Position numbers and translations under genes: made by a program. 64,000 nt of DNA, from the NCBI GenBank assembly GCA_002633005.1, contig NMRA01000027.1, positions 1,545,490 to 1,609,489 of the forward strand. The letters run 5' to 3'. The notes beneath the pieces were generated by a model. That model ran no database searches and was not told the DNA's origin. It saw only the letters and a program-made list of their open reading frames with translations. Positions 10,973 through 24,000 of the stretch are shown here, in pieces; the first letter of the stretch is position 1; each line of letters opens with the position of its first letter. The stretch is from Phoronis australis. Lineage: Eukaryota; Phoronida; Phoronidae.

Positions 10973-13900
10973 ATGAGTCCCGCGACATCTTCAAAAACTC
11001 AAAACAAAACATTCGTCACTGAGCCCGCTGAACTAGTTCTTCTCGGTAACAGATACGAACTAACTAAAGTTCTCGGGGAAGGTTCATATGGAAAAGTTCG
11101 GTATGTCGTTATTCACTGAAAATAATAATTCCATAGTACGAATTTTAGTACAGAGTGGTTCAGTCAAGCATATTCTAAAATGATTCCATGTCAGCATGAC
11201 ATCATTTTTTAAAATAAGCAAAACTTAATGTAGAAATTCGAGCTGTATGTTTAGGTTTCTGATGGTGCGCCAACAAATGGCCGCTGATGTTGAGTGACAC
11301 ATTTTTTTACATGTAGATACGGAAAATTTAGGGTTAAAACAGAATTACTTTAGAGCACGGATGACCCTATTTTAACTCGATTCTTACGACGAGGTTCATT
11401 CTTTGTTCTAAACTGTTAAAATCAAGAAAAGATGTTATAGTAAATTTTTCGTTCACAAAACGATGTAGGCTTTTCTAGATCAACACCTTCGCGTAAACGC
11501 CATCTTTTCTACTGAATCGCACCTCTACCGATTACTAGTTTTAAGTTCTAGGCTCATGGAGCGAAACTGCTAAAGCCTAGTACATGTATCAGTGAAAGGC
11601 GACTGTTTATCTCCGTCGCCTTCGACATAGCTTCCAGTCATCACCCCCTACCCCCGATTTATCTCTCTATTCTAGTTTACTATTTACGGCCCGCGGATAT
11701 TTATGACTCCTTAAGAAGTTGCGATGGTTTAACAGACGATCAGTTAAGGCAACTTCCGAAAAACTTTACATAAAATCTATACTGTGCGAGATTACAAAAA
11801 AAAATCTGACCATGTCAAGCTAAAATGGCAGATCCTAAAAGTTTAATTTAACTACAGTGTAACTGTTATTTAGCAGAATGACAAACAAAACTTCGTCGAT
11901 GTTGCAACATGGGTTGTGATAAGGCAACCTGTTTAAAGCTTTCCAATTTGTCAAGTCGATTTTAGTCCCTGTTGCACCAGGGAAGAGCTTCGACGATGCA
12001 AGAATATTGCCAATCAAGCTTGACATTACTGTGTGCGGTATTTCTAGATGAATTGCATGATTTTCCGTTCCCGCGAGATTCTCGCTTCTACGGAGCGCAT
12101 GCCAGGACTGACTCTCTTTTGATTAGCTCTCAACTCTCTTAAATTTGCTAGCTATAGTAATGTAAAATTCAACGCAGATTTAAGACTTTTTTCTGGGACG
12201 CCAAAAATGTTGGTAGTCAAAACCCGTCCATATTATCGACATATTCAGCATTGGCCAATATCCTACAGAACAGTAGATGTATTCGCAATGGCTAACAGTA
12301 CTGTATCACCATTTACCGTTTAAGACTTGCAACAGACAAAGATGGAAAAATTTCCGCCGTAAAGATCGTGTCGCGCTCGAATGCGCCAGAAGAGTTTCTC
12401 ACGAAGTTCCTGCCCCGAGAGCTGTTAGTGCTCGGCAAAGTCCGCCATCCGAATATCGTCGACTGCAAGCAAATTGTAGAGATTGGTGAAAAAGTTTGCA
12501 TATTCATGGAATACGTAGAGAATGGGGACTTGCTTGAATACATTAGGGTAAGAGAAAACCAGCAGGGGACTTTTAATAATGGCGTGATGTTTTTATTTTT
12601 CGTAGAATGGCAAGGTTAAATTTTACAGTAACAAAAGACTTACCGTTATTTGATAATTACACACACACAATATAATGCAATGTACAATGCACACACACTG
12701 ACAATATATCATTAGTTCTTTTTACGAAATGGTTTGTTTCAGGGCAAGGGTCCGTTATCAGACAACGAAGCTCGGCGCCTTTTTACTCAATTAGTTTCGG
12801 CTATTCACCATTTACACTCCCAGAACATCGCGCATAGAGATTTGAAATGTGAAAATGTTCTCTTGGACCGGTCGTTCAACATCAAACTGACCGACTTCGG
12901 ATTCTCTCGTCTCTGTATCAACGACAAAGGAAAACGAGTTCTCAGCGAGACGTATTGCGGAAGTGCTGCGTACGCAGCTCCTGAGATCCTGCAAGGCCAA
13001 CCATATAATCCTAAAATGTACGACGTCTGGAGTCTAGGCGTCATACTGTACACGATGGTGAGTGGGTGGGGGTATTGATGTTCATAAATCTATACTTTTG
13101 TGGTCGTCAGATATTCCAAAATGGCTGTGTTTGTCGCTGATTAAGACTCAGTGCCATCTTGCAGGCGAAAACATTGGCAGTATTTTGACAAATCTCATTT
13201 TTGAAGAAAACTTGATCTCACTGTAGATTTCTTTCTTAGAACTCTGGCCGTATTGTTTTTGAGAATAACGACACTAACATACATGTATTTTCGCTAGCTG
13301 GCATGCTGATCCCGGGAAGTTTCCGAATGTCCCTCTGTAGTCCATTTGGAAATCTAGACCAAAAAAGAGCGCACGCTACCGAGTTTACAAGTGGGCAGGC
13401 CTATCATACCAGATGATGAAAACCTTTACTCCGAGACAGTCCCCCGCCCTTCTCCCTCATCGTTTCTTATTCGTCAAAGACGACGATACCTATGTGAGTT
13501 TTAGGCACATCCCTGCTGAAGCTTCATATTTGAGAACCCTTGAGATTCTGATTTCTCCAACGATCGTTCATACTGAGCATTGTATATCCAAGGTTTGCGC
13601 ATCGATGCCTTACGACGACTCAAACATACGAAAAATGCTCAAAACCCAGTTAGAGAAGAAAGTAGGATTTCCTAACAGAATGAAAGGAAAAATTGGCGAT
13701 CTCTGCAAGAATCTCATTTACCACATGTTGACCGCGGACATAACGATGAGGGCGACGGTCGACCAGGTAACAACAACTCGAATTTTACATTCTTGTTACT
13801 TCAATTAAAACGCTGATTACGACTACATGAAGGTTTCGATTCTCAAATTTTCTTCATTCAAGGATGAATATTCAGTCTCCTTACAGGAAACCACCACATT

Positions 13901-15289
13901 TAGTGTTGTTGCATTGAAATAAACAAAATAAGTCTAGTTTCACAAGTGAGTTCAAAATATCCTTGGGTCTTCTTTGTTCATTGAGTTTTAGTTTGGCGTT
14001 TTACGCTGTCGGTGGACTTAAGGAAGTTAGGGCCAGAGGACCCGAATCCCTTCCACGTGACGACTTTAAGGGTATTTAACTTGGAAAATGCACCTCCCTT
14101 GATTTCAGCGAATTGTTTGGCAGACAGCGGCGAGCATTGCTGAGTTGCAAAAATCACAAGAACACAACGCGTTTTGTTGTTTTAATGCTCTGGTCAAAGC
14201 TAATAACTTCAATAAGAAGTCTATTCCATCCAACAACAATCCAAAAGATGGCGTAAAATTCAATTTAAGATTCAAAACTGTGATTGAAAGGGTTTTGCTG
14301 TTTAGTCGCTTTTGGGCGAATCTTCCTGTGCTATTGTAAGAGCCCCCGATTTTTTATTTTTGCTTACGTCATTTTAATAAGAATAATCTAGTTCAAAATA
14401 ATAAGGTGTTTAATACTTTCACCATGTGAACGTAGCATTTAATTGGTGCCAGAACATCACAATGCCCTGCTCCAACTTGTCCATACCTGATTTTGTGCAT
14501 GGGACTATATGTCGTAATGTTTCACCATATGATTTAGGTAAGAATTCGGGGCTTAGTAAAACAACATAGACTACAATGTGCAAAGCAAAGAGTGAGAAAA
14601 AATGCTTGCCTTTTGTTGAACCCTTCACGTCACTTTCTATTGTCCCTGTGGATAATGCAATTAACACGAAAATACGTTTCCAAGACAACCAGAGCGATCT
14701 AACGTGTGTGACCAAATAATTTCCATTTAAACTTTTACAGATCATGCGTGACGAGTGGATGAAAGTGAAAAAGCCGACGTCCAATAAGTCATGCTGGGTA
14801 ACGACACGTGACAAGACCGGACGTATCACAGTGCAAGGTGTAAAGGTCTGCCCGGGTTGTCTGACGAGCGATCACGCGGATCATGAAGAATCCGTTTCAT
14901 CGTCAACAGCAGTAAATGTGCCTACGTCGCCCATCGACTTAAACGTCGTCACGAGCGGCTGTGATGATGCCCCGCTTGTGCCGGTCGAGTCCTCTTTGAC
15001 CTTCAAGACCATACCCAAATCCCCCATGTGGTTGAAGTCACGAGACATTGGACGTCTGTCATTCAAAACAACACCACCCAGGGACAGTGTGTCTAATCCT
15101 CACAGCTTCATGGAAACTGACGCGCCATTGAGCGCATTCTCTAAAAATAACTATCTCGCCGAACCTAATAGTTCCGATTCCAGTGCTCTTGTTGCCATGG
15201 AAACTGACCAATCGCCTGTTGACATCCGACCTATCAAGAACTGTCTGGGCTGTCGAAAACGAGGCGTCAATGGAAATACACCAGTCTAA
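10973..15289 (+). CDS. Testis-specific serine/threonine kinase (TSSK)-like protein
   Basis: Five exons join in frame: 10973-11100 (donor GTATGT), 12325-12547 (GTAAGA), 12743-13057 (GTGAGT), 13593-13766 (GTAACA) and 14741-15289 (stop TAA), giving 462 residues. Seen in the kinase domain: LGEGSYGKV (34-42), ATP Lys56 in [13 protein letters not shown] (Asp150), DFGFSR (Asp168), and the TSSK-typical activation segment [12 protein letters not shown] followed by [15 protein letters not shown] and [13 protein letters not shown]. The fourth acceptor (ATATCCAAG) has a weak pyrimidine tract but keeps phase 0. TSSKs phosphorylate proteins in post-meiotic germ cells and are needed for sperm function in mammals. 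The protein is longer than usual TSSKs (about 270-370): about 175 residues follow the kinase domain, Ser/Thr-rich, with two CxxC pairs (317/320 and 448/451). Which TSSK subtype it matches cannot be told. Confidence 0.92.
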
Positions 15290-15363
15290 GCACCGACATT
15301 GCTTACCAGTTAATCAAAAAGTGAAAGATAATCAAAACGGTAAAAAGGAAAACGCAAGAAACA

Positions 15364-15369
15364 AATAAA
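15364..15369 (+). terminator. Polyadenylation signal AATAAA of the TSSK-like gene
   Basis: AATAAA lies 74 bases after the stop codon, a normal distance for a short 3' untranslated region. Confidence 0.55.
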
Positions 15370-16175
15370 AATGGCATATTTTGTGACTAAGTAAATTAAT
15401 ACAGGAATTTATTTGAATTATGGTCGTTTGTTTTTGTAGTCGCTTTCGCCATTTTGCATTACTGTTGCTTACATTGTATCAAACGCAATCGGAATAGAGA
15501 ATTCGACTCGACAGAGGAGCAAATAGCTAACCAAACTTTCACTAGGTGGGCACAGCGTCCTGAAGATCGCGCGTGCGGCTTTTAATAAATGCATTATAAC
15601 ATAATGAAATATCTCTTTTAACCTGGCTATACGTGCGTAGCCACGAGGATGGTGCTCAAAGGATGGGTTAAGTCGTTCAAGATGAAGAGAGGATAGATGG
15701 ATCTGCTTACGTGTTTTAAGTGTTGGCAAGCAGCTGGAAATTTAAAATTTGAACCATGACTCGCTTCTTCGCGATAAAAAATCTCAACGAGCATTACCAG
15801 ACGCAAAACACGACCCTAGAATTTCTTTTCAATAAATGTATCCGAAACCGATGGGTAACTACCAATGGAATATCTCTGAAGGTCTAGTCTAAGGGCAAAA
15901 GTCCATGTTCAAATTGCACAGGTCAAATCGTTTTGAAATTTGAAATGTTCAATGAAATGCAAGGCCAGTAGGCCTAATTGCAGGAAATGCGCGTTGGCAA
16001 CGTCTAAAGATGAAAATAATTGGGACAAAGGAGGTGTTATGCAGCATTATTGCAAAATTAAAATTCGAATTGCAGTTTCACTAATGAACTTACATCACTT
16101 TTACCACTAACCCGCCAACGTTTATTTTTAACGGATACAACCACATAGGCTGCAATCTAAGGGTCATCAAGAGAT
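15370..16175. other. Intergenic DNA without a recognised gene
   Basis: The longest open frame is an 86-codon minus-strand one at 15469-15729 with no recognisable motif. No repeat ends were found. Confidence 0.35.
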
Positions 16176-16438
16176 CTGGGGCCTGTTTATCGAAGAGGCA
16201 GTTGACTTTTGTCTTTTGACTTGAGTCAAAAGTAAGAAATCCGACTACAAAGATCCGATTACAAAGAGGCAGAAAATGATTTTTTTTTGTCTTTTGCGTT
16301 TCTGGACGGTTTTGTCTACTGTCTAGTCTTTTGACTTCGAGTTGTCAATCATGTTTGATTTTCAGCCTTCCGTAGACGGAGTTTTTACTTAAAGTCAGAA
16401 TACAAAAGCCAAAGGACTCTTTGAGAAAGAGACCCCAG
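16176..16438. mobile_element. Small inverted-repeat element (MITE), 263 bp
   Basis: The left end CTGGGGCCTGTTTATCGAAG and the right end ...TTTGAGAAAGAGACCCCAG are imperfect inverted repeats. Inside, stretches of 'tcttttgactt' on the left face their complements ('agtcagaatacaaaagcc') on the right, so much of the unit can fold on itself. No convincing target duplication is visible and no coding sequence is present. Confidence 0.6.
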
Positions 16439-17295
16439 ACATTCACGCATCATGTTCACATTACTGCCGAGAATGGTAAAATCTTGAGTCCATGCTCGTG
16501 TTGCGTTTTCGCATCTTATAATTTGCTGACCACATTCAGGCTGGAGTCTGAATCGGATTGTTTTTATGTGGGGACGTTTTAGGCATGTCTTCTTTAAACC
16601 TGGAGATGTTTGAACTTCAGATCGCTTAGCAACAGGATGAGTTAATCAGCATTTTAATTGACACCGCTGGAGAAAAGCGCGCTCCCGAAATAATAAAATT
16701 ATCCGTCCCTTCTATATTACTATATTTTCACCATTTTTGATATTAAATTCACAAACGTTTAGTATTATTTGTATCTCCACACCACGATGTCAAACCAAAA
16801 CTGTTGACCACATAGGCTAAAAATACGTTCTAGTACATCTGCCCAATCACAATACGATTTTTTTATTGAGAACAGGGCACCGCGTGTTCGATAGCACTCT
16901 CGCATCTGCACAAAATGTCGCAATCCACAGTCAAATTGCATCAATTTGAGCACACCTTCGAACTACAAATTGTCGCAACAAAACTATAGATGTCCTCAAA
17001 CTGTCGCAACCCTCCAATCAGGACATTTCCGGTAGAAGAACGATTGTCGCAATATAATCAAAAAGCAAATGAGTGCAGTGACGGTTTGAATCATAATTCA
17101 AAGAAATTTTGAAAGTTGGTTGATTCTCCGCCCATAATCGATCGTGGCTTTGGGAAAACTTGACGTAACAGAAAGAACCTAATTCCCCCTTGCAAGTCAC
17201 GAAATGAAAGGAAATGATATCGCAGGCACTTTAACCGTGACGATGATGAACAAGATATCAGTACCCACAGCGGTTGGCGGAAACTGCAATGTTGG
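16439..17295. other. Intergenic DNA without a recognised gene
   Basis: Only short frames occur, and no coding exon, RNA gene or repeat terminus was recognised. Confidence 0.3.
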
Positions 17296-17531
17296 CAGTG
17301 GCAGATCTACGATTTCAGTAAGGGGGGGTTTAGGATTCGAGAGAATCCGAGGCGCGTAGCGCCGAGGGGAAGGAAGGTCGCGAGAGGGTTTCCCTCCTCC
17401 CGTGTAAGATTTTTTGGGATTTTTAGTAGCTAATTTCGTTTTTCTGGCGATTTTTTTCCAGTTTTTATTTTTGATCCTGTCCCGAGGGGGGGGGTTTAAA
17501 ACCCCTGAACCCCCCTGTAGATCCGCCTCTG
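17296..17531 (+). mobile_element. 236-bp MITE, nearly identical to 59727-59963
   Basis: The termini CAGTGGCAGATCTAC and GTAGATCCGCCTCTG are inverted repeats. The flanking 5 bases GTTGG and GTTTG resemble a worn target duplication. The copy at 59727-59963 has the same orientation with only scattered differences, including the internal 'gaggcgcgtagcgccgagg'. Such similarity between copies 42 kb apart points to fairly recent spread. It carries no coding sequence, so it must be moved by another element's transposase. Confidence 0.8.
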
Positions 17532-18058
17532 GTTTGTTAGATGATTTAAGTATAGCGACAGAGAAGTGGCATTACTGTGCAAAAAGATATGGATTTTGGC
17601 ACTGATGACTGGATAAATGATTGTTGTGTCGTCTGTCAATGACACTGTACAACTATTTGTTCGAACAGATTAAAACTGTCGTTTTCGCTTTGTTACCGAT
17701 TGTTTTCAAAATTGCGACGCTTTTGCTTTGAACAGCTGTACAAAGAGTCGCAATTTCACGGCTGTGCCTTTTTCTATTACTCCAAAAACAAAAAAAAGTA
17801 ACGACAGTTTGCGCTTTGAATGTTTGCACAAACTGTTGAAAAATTGAGCACGACGACAACTAGGCCCTAGTCGTCTAAAACACCTGTGAAGTGTGTACTT
17901 TGTAATCTTGGTGTCAACGCAGTACTTGGTCATGCATGCAAGTCGTGTGCTAAGTCAACAAAACTCACTTAAGGCCGTTATTTTATCTTGATTATATTAT
18001 TTTCACCTGGGTAATATGTTTGCACACGACAATAAATAGTATTAAGCCGCACAGTAAG
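17532..18058. other. Upstream region of the GH16 gene
   Basis: No coding exon or repeat end was recognised. No clear TATA box precedes the ATG at 18059. An AT-rich tract with TTATCTTGATTATATTA lies at 17980-18000. Confidence 0.3.
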
Positions 18059-21000
18059 ATGGAGTTCGCTCTGCGATGGATTTTCCTGTTAGCGCCTTTT
18101 GTATCGTCTGCACACGGAGCCTATAAGCTGGTATTTGAGGAACAGTTTAACGGCCTGGAACTTAATAACGAACGGTGGGAACACGAAATAACTGCCTGGG
18201 GTGGCGGGGTGAGTTGACGTGGGGAGACGCGTGACTGGTATGGCATAAGCCAACACGCCCCTTCTGTCTACGTGATGAACGAACGTAAAGTGAAGCAGGG
18301 GATAATGACAAGGCATTGGACGTTTTTAAACATTAACAATTAAAATTGTTAATGTCGGATTTAGGAGAGATGCACGAAAGTTTGAAGTGCTAAACTTGCT
18401 TGCATATAAGCAGCCGATTTCATAAAGGTGGTTTAAAGTTAAACCTGGCTTAAAGTGGACTTAGACCAGGTTTAAAGATAACCCGCATTTCATAAAGGTG
18501 GTTTAACTTTTAGACCATTGGACTAGTAAAACCTGGTTTAACTCCCGTTGAAACCTGGTCTAAGACACTATTCATTTCACAAGTTTCTTAGACCTGTACT
18601 AAGACCTTACACCAGGTTTAACTTTAGACCTGGTCAGAGCTAGGTTTAACACTTTTAAAGATGGCTGACTCAGACTTGAGAGATATACATGTGCTCTATC
18701 GAGCAGGTGAAAGACGTCGCGGCGTGCGTCACCGACGCAATTTTAGAGCGAGACAGACTTCAAAAACCGGTTTCGAATGGCAAAACAATGAGAGACGTCA
18801 TAAGACTGGTCACAAACCGACTAGCACCTCTAACTCTGAGAAACCAGAGTACGTATTACGCCAGAGCTACAAGTGCTTATCTGTCTGCGAGGAAACTTTT
18901 TTCCTCAGGAGAAAAGTTTTCCGACCTTTTTCTACTCATTTTATTGATGCCAGAGCCATCAGGAAAATACTACTGCACCGATTTTACCAACAACTGTGTG
19001 CTAGCTGTCACGGAAACCCACGTGATCACAGTTCCATTGAAGCACTTCAATTTTCTTTGTTGGGTTTACCTAGCACGACACAGTGGGTCGCATTTGATAC
19101 TTTAATCCTGGTTTTACTGAACCGGCTCCCTGGTCTAGCAAAACCAGGCTTTCAGACTCTTAAACCATGTTGGTGAAATGCAAGTCAGGTCTAAAATTAG
19201 ACCAAGTTTAGGAAGACCACGTTTAAGTCTTAAACCTGGTTTTGTTAAACCACCTTTATGAAATCGGCAGAAGATGTTTAATTCTTTAAACGTTATTCAG
19301 TTGTGTTCAAAAATTGACTTTGCACTATTCAAGTTACAAACTGGCCGATTGTCCTGTTTGTAAGCTTGCATGGTATCAGTATTGGATGTAAGCTGCCAGG
19401 TTGCAAATGTTTATTTGGCTTAGGAGCCACGCTGTCTTTGACTCCCTACTCGCATCGATTGATCGTCCTATACTAATTATAAAGGCCTATTATGGTGCAA
19501 AAATGACTACCTTTATACCTAAATTACTTGTATTGATAAAAAACATCAACATACGGTGTCATAGCATACCCAAGACGTTAATTAAGTAGATCTTTGACAA
19601 TACAGTAGCCCCAGCACGAAACCCTTTTAGCGCCAAAAAAATTGAGATGGCGCTTATACCAATCGAAGTCTATGACATCGTCGTTACAACGAATTGGCTT
19701 TCACCGTGTCTCCATCCTATAGGAATCAGCGATGACTGGCCGTATAATTTAGTGCAAAATACGTGGAAAATCAAGGAAACACATTAATTGTTCATTTCAA
19801 ATCGATCAAAATCATTACCTTTAAAATTTTATATTCAATTATTTGGCACACATTCCAATACGGGAATCCCCGGGAGGGTGACTGGGGTCGCCGAAAGAGC
19901 CGGAAAAACAAAACGATTCGTCCTAATTGTTATCAGGCTATTTCATAATGCTTATCATAAAGTGTAATTTGCTTGATACAAAGACTTTGATGCTAGGAAC
20001 TTTGCATTTATGTCTTCTTGAAGCCGAAGTTGTGAACGCTGCTCGATTCCGATTCGGGCCGCTGTCGAGGGTGTGTCCCGTGTTGAAATCGGCGGTAATA
20101 GGCTGTTTAATTTGGTGCAAAATACTTGGAAATGTTACAACACATATCAGCTTAATCTTTTCGTACAAAGTAGTCATATTCAAATTCATTGAAAATTTTA
20201 TATTAGAAACTTAGTTTTGAAAATAACTCGTCTTGACATCTTGCAACCCGTAGTCGCCGCCATTTCAACTCGATCAATCTCAAAAGACTGAAATTTTTAT
20301 AGCAACTCAACGTTTTGAGTATCGGTAATAAAAAGTTATGAAATAAAGTCTGGATTGCATGAAAACATACCGAATTATAAGGATTTGCAATCAATTGAAC
20401 GTTTTGAATTCAATCAAAAATATATTCCGATATGGGCCGCCAGTCTCTGAATTCCGTAAGGCCTAGGGAACAAATCAGAATATTCCGATTTGGGCCGGAA
20501 GAGTAACATGCGTACGAAACGTCGACGTGTGCGCACTGCAGATCTAATTGTAGCAGGCCAACTAGCCGTTTGAAGTCTGTCGCCAAAATACAGCTATGTA
20601 ACACTGTGAATTGAGCTCTGTTAGACCACAGGCGCTTGAGTTTATGTGTTCCTCGATCGCAAATGACGTCACTCACTTCTAAGACAACGATGGTTATGAG
20701 TCATCGGGAAATTCGAGCGCCTGTGCGTTAGACCACAAAATTTCATACAGGCCGGGTATGAGTAGTGTTCACCTCGTCGTGAAACTTATACAGTCGGGAT
20801 ACCTATCGTCGTCAGGCTCCAACGGTCGTCCGCCATCTTCTTTCGCGTGCAGCGCAGCCACGCGGGACTTAGCTTTGTAATCTGGAGTGCTCGTCTGCAC
20901 GTTACGTACTAACCTCTCGGGGAAACACGCATGGAAGAACTGACACTAAAATTGATGCATTTACCGACTTTTTGAGACCACTTAAAAGCTAGTAGATTTT

Positions 21001-24000
21001 ACTGATGTACTTTTTTGTTCATTTTCAGAAGATATTTTCGAAATTAAATTTTCTTCAGATGGAACAAAATCAACCCAGGGATTGTTTATGCAATGTATCT
21101 ATTTGTTCCAGGCACTAACCGACACCTGTTAGGCCAAAGGAAAAACGCAGCAGACAAATGCAACGCGCTGGGTGCTTAACAATTTCGGCCCACGCAATGG
21201 TCATCAAAATATTGTCCACCTGCTTATTGCAAAACACAGTGCTGAGCTCAACATTTATGTTGAAACTTTTGGTTCAGACATTTTGGATTTATTTGAAGAA
21301 AACTAAAATACTTGAATTGATGGAGAGTGGCCACCAATAAAGTAAATCATTTTGTCTTTATTTCACAATATTGCATTGTTACATACAACACAACATGACA
21401 TAATTAAAAATAAAAGAAGATGTTGAGCAATCAAATGCAAATGCAACTTGGGTACACTGTATTTATTTATTAATTTATGGTTACAGATGTCTGTAAAATG
21501 TGAGAAAAAATCAAACAATATGATACTGGGTAATTTATTAGAACAACTGCATCGAGGCTCAATGACCAACTTCCGCCGACCAAGTCTCAAAGGGTTATAG
21601 TTCTGTTTTGGCTGACAAGATGTTAACAGAGAATGAAGAAAAACTGAAAAGAAAAAGAATGACAGCAGAGATAAGTGGTATTAAGAACAACAAGAGCACA
21701 AAGTCAAATAAAGAGATCACAAATAGAAAATAAGTAATGTCTATCTGGAATAAAACAACCGCAATTTATTTTCCAGATCTGAAATTCTGAATCAATTTTA
21801 ATCGATTTAAAAATCGATATCATACCAGTAAGACAGTTTGTGGTTGAACTAGAATGGTTGTAAACTACTTTCCATTATTTTCTTAGCCTTTTCTGTTATT
21901 TCAAAAGGCGGCAGCATATGACGACCATAGGAGTCATTATAAAATGGCGCCAGAAAAAACAATGCACAGTTTAAACCACAGGCGCTTGAGTTTATCTGTT
22001 CCTCGATCGTAAATGACGTCACTCAATACTAAGAAAACATAAAGGTTTATGTTTCTTATATGGTTATGAGTCATCGGGAAATTCGAACGCCTTTGGTTGA
22101 AACAACTGTCATAAATAAAAGAAAAATTTTCAATCAACGAATACTATTTACTTGAGAGAGTTAAATCAAATCCTATGCAGAGTATAACTTTGAAGTGGAA
22201 TAATTGGGTGACTATGAAAACAAGCCAGTTTTATGCTTAGGCGGACGACCATTGGGTTCCCGAGTGTATATCGCAGAGCCAACGACGGACGGGATGCATG
22301 CGAAATCTGGGAGACATTTCCGACACTCACCTTGCCCGTTACCAGCGGTTTAAGTCAGTGAAAAACAATCTAATGGACGTCATTTGCTAGCATAATTCTC
22401 CGCCTTTTGAGTTTTGTAACAAAGAAGTTCTGTCGTCGTTTTGAGAACAACACGCTCGTGACACGTACGCGCACGCGCCGTCCTAAAATTTTGCGACATC
22501 TCTTGGGACGTGATGACAGCTTCACAGCAGCAAAATTTGTTCTAAAATTCAGTTTGCTGGTCTTAAAAATACCAAAAACTTGTAATGAAATGAAACTAGT
22601 TCCGACAGTTTGTTGTGACATGTACGCAACTTCGTGGCAGCGAAAAACTTAGAAGAATAAACGGGGGAAAGAAACTATTCAGGTCAGGTGACGTAATCGC
22701 TTAAAACCGACTAGCAAGAGTGCACTTCAATTTTAGCAGTAGATGAGAGGTAGAACGCCAATTTTTCCGATACAGGTAAATATAATTTAATTTATTCAAA
22801 GAAGAGCGGCACTACTTTTGTTTCAGGTTTTCTTTAGCCATTTTTACCCACATCGGCGCAAAGCTGTAGATTTTGTATACAGCTTTGCACCTACAGTGTA
22901 TTCTAGAAGAGATCTTGCTGATCGGGAATTTTGTCACCAGCTCTTGTCGTGGATACGAATCTATTCCACACACGGCACATGACGGGATCGGTGGGGAAAT
23001 TGTGCAAATGTGTGCCATTGCCGATGACTTTGCTACCTGTACACCCGAACACATCACAATGCGGCATTTTAGCCCAGAGATCGACAAGTACAGAACGTCC
23101 AAGAAATGGCACTCAGCTGGTACGCAGTGTGGCTTCCGAATAATTTCGTGATGTCATATGAACCACTTTGGTTGAGATTTTTTTCTGGCGCGTTCAAAGC
23201 CGCTACGGATTATGAGTGGTGTAGTTCGCGTCGCAATGAATTACTTTATGTGGTATGTATGAAGCGAAAACAATATTTCTTATGAACAATACTTGCATTT
23301 CTGGTGTCAAAAAGGTGTTTTAGCCGCTGGAGGATATCTTTATAACTTGATGGGAACGTGCTTGGAGTCCATAATTCTTGGAGTTGTCAGCACAACCAGG
23401 TAGGTATAAGTTAGAAAATACGCTTTAAGCCGCATTGAAGCGCATGCTCTGGTGTCAGGAAAACAAATTACTTCACAGGTGTATTATCCCTTCCAAAGCA
23501 ACGTCATCGCAATTGTATCGTTTTTGAATTGAGTTTACAATAAATGTCCGGAATATCTGCTTCAGTGGTTGAAACTTAACAAGATGCCGTGACATACAAC
23601 CTATCAGCTTGTCACTCAATAATGACCGATCTGCCAGTTCTCATGGGCGCACCCAAGGGGGGGGGGTCTCGGGGAGCTCGAATGAGCCCCCCAATTTGGC
23701 GAATTGGGCAAAAAGGTCTGCCTCAATGAAAAAAGTCAAAGTAAATCACACAAAAGTCCACAAAGGACACAGGAAATCGGCGCAGATGCACACTAGTCGT
23801 AGGCCTGAACCTAGTGGCCCCGTTTTTTTAGTCCTCGTTGATTTTGTTCAGTAAAAGGTCCCCATATCGAGAAATTCGACCCAACCTATATTTTAGACTG
23901 GGTGCGCCTAATTTGAGCAAGCGGCAAAATAGGGCCACATTTAAAGATAAGAGGCTTGAATAAAAGTTGTTTTTTTGACTGAAGAAGTGGGTTTGTTGAA

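Noticed and set aside
13413-13592. Upstream extension of the fourth TSSK exon frame
   Set aside because: The frame is open from 13413, but the kinase alignment resumes exactly at 13593 after an AG, in the phase required by the previous exon; the upstream residues have no counterpart in TSSKs.
14419-14829. 136-codon minus-strand frame
   Set aside because: It overlaps the start of the last TSSK exon on the other strand, where splice sites and motifs clearly support the plus-strand gene.
18661-19176. 171-codon open frame as a host gene
   Set aside because: It lies wholly inside the inverted-repeat element 18414-19267, overlaps another long frame in a different phase, and its end consists of the element's sub-terminal repeats.
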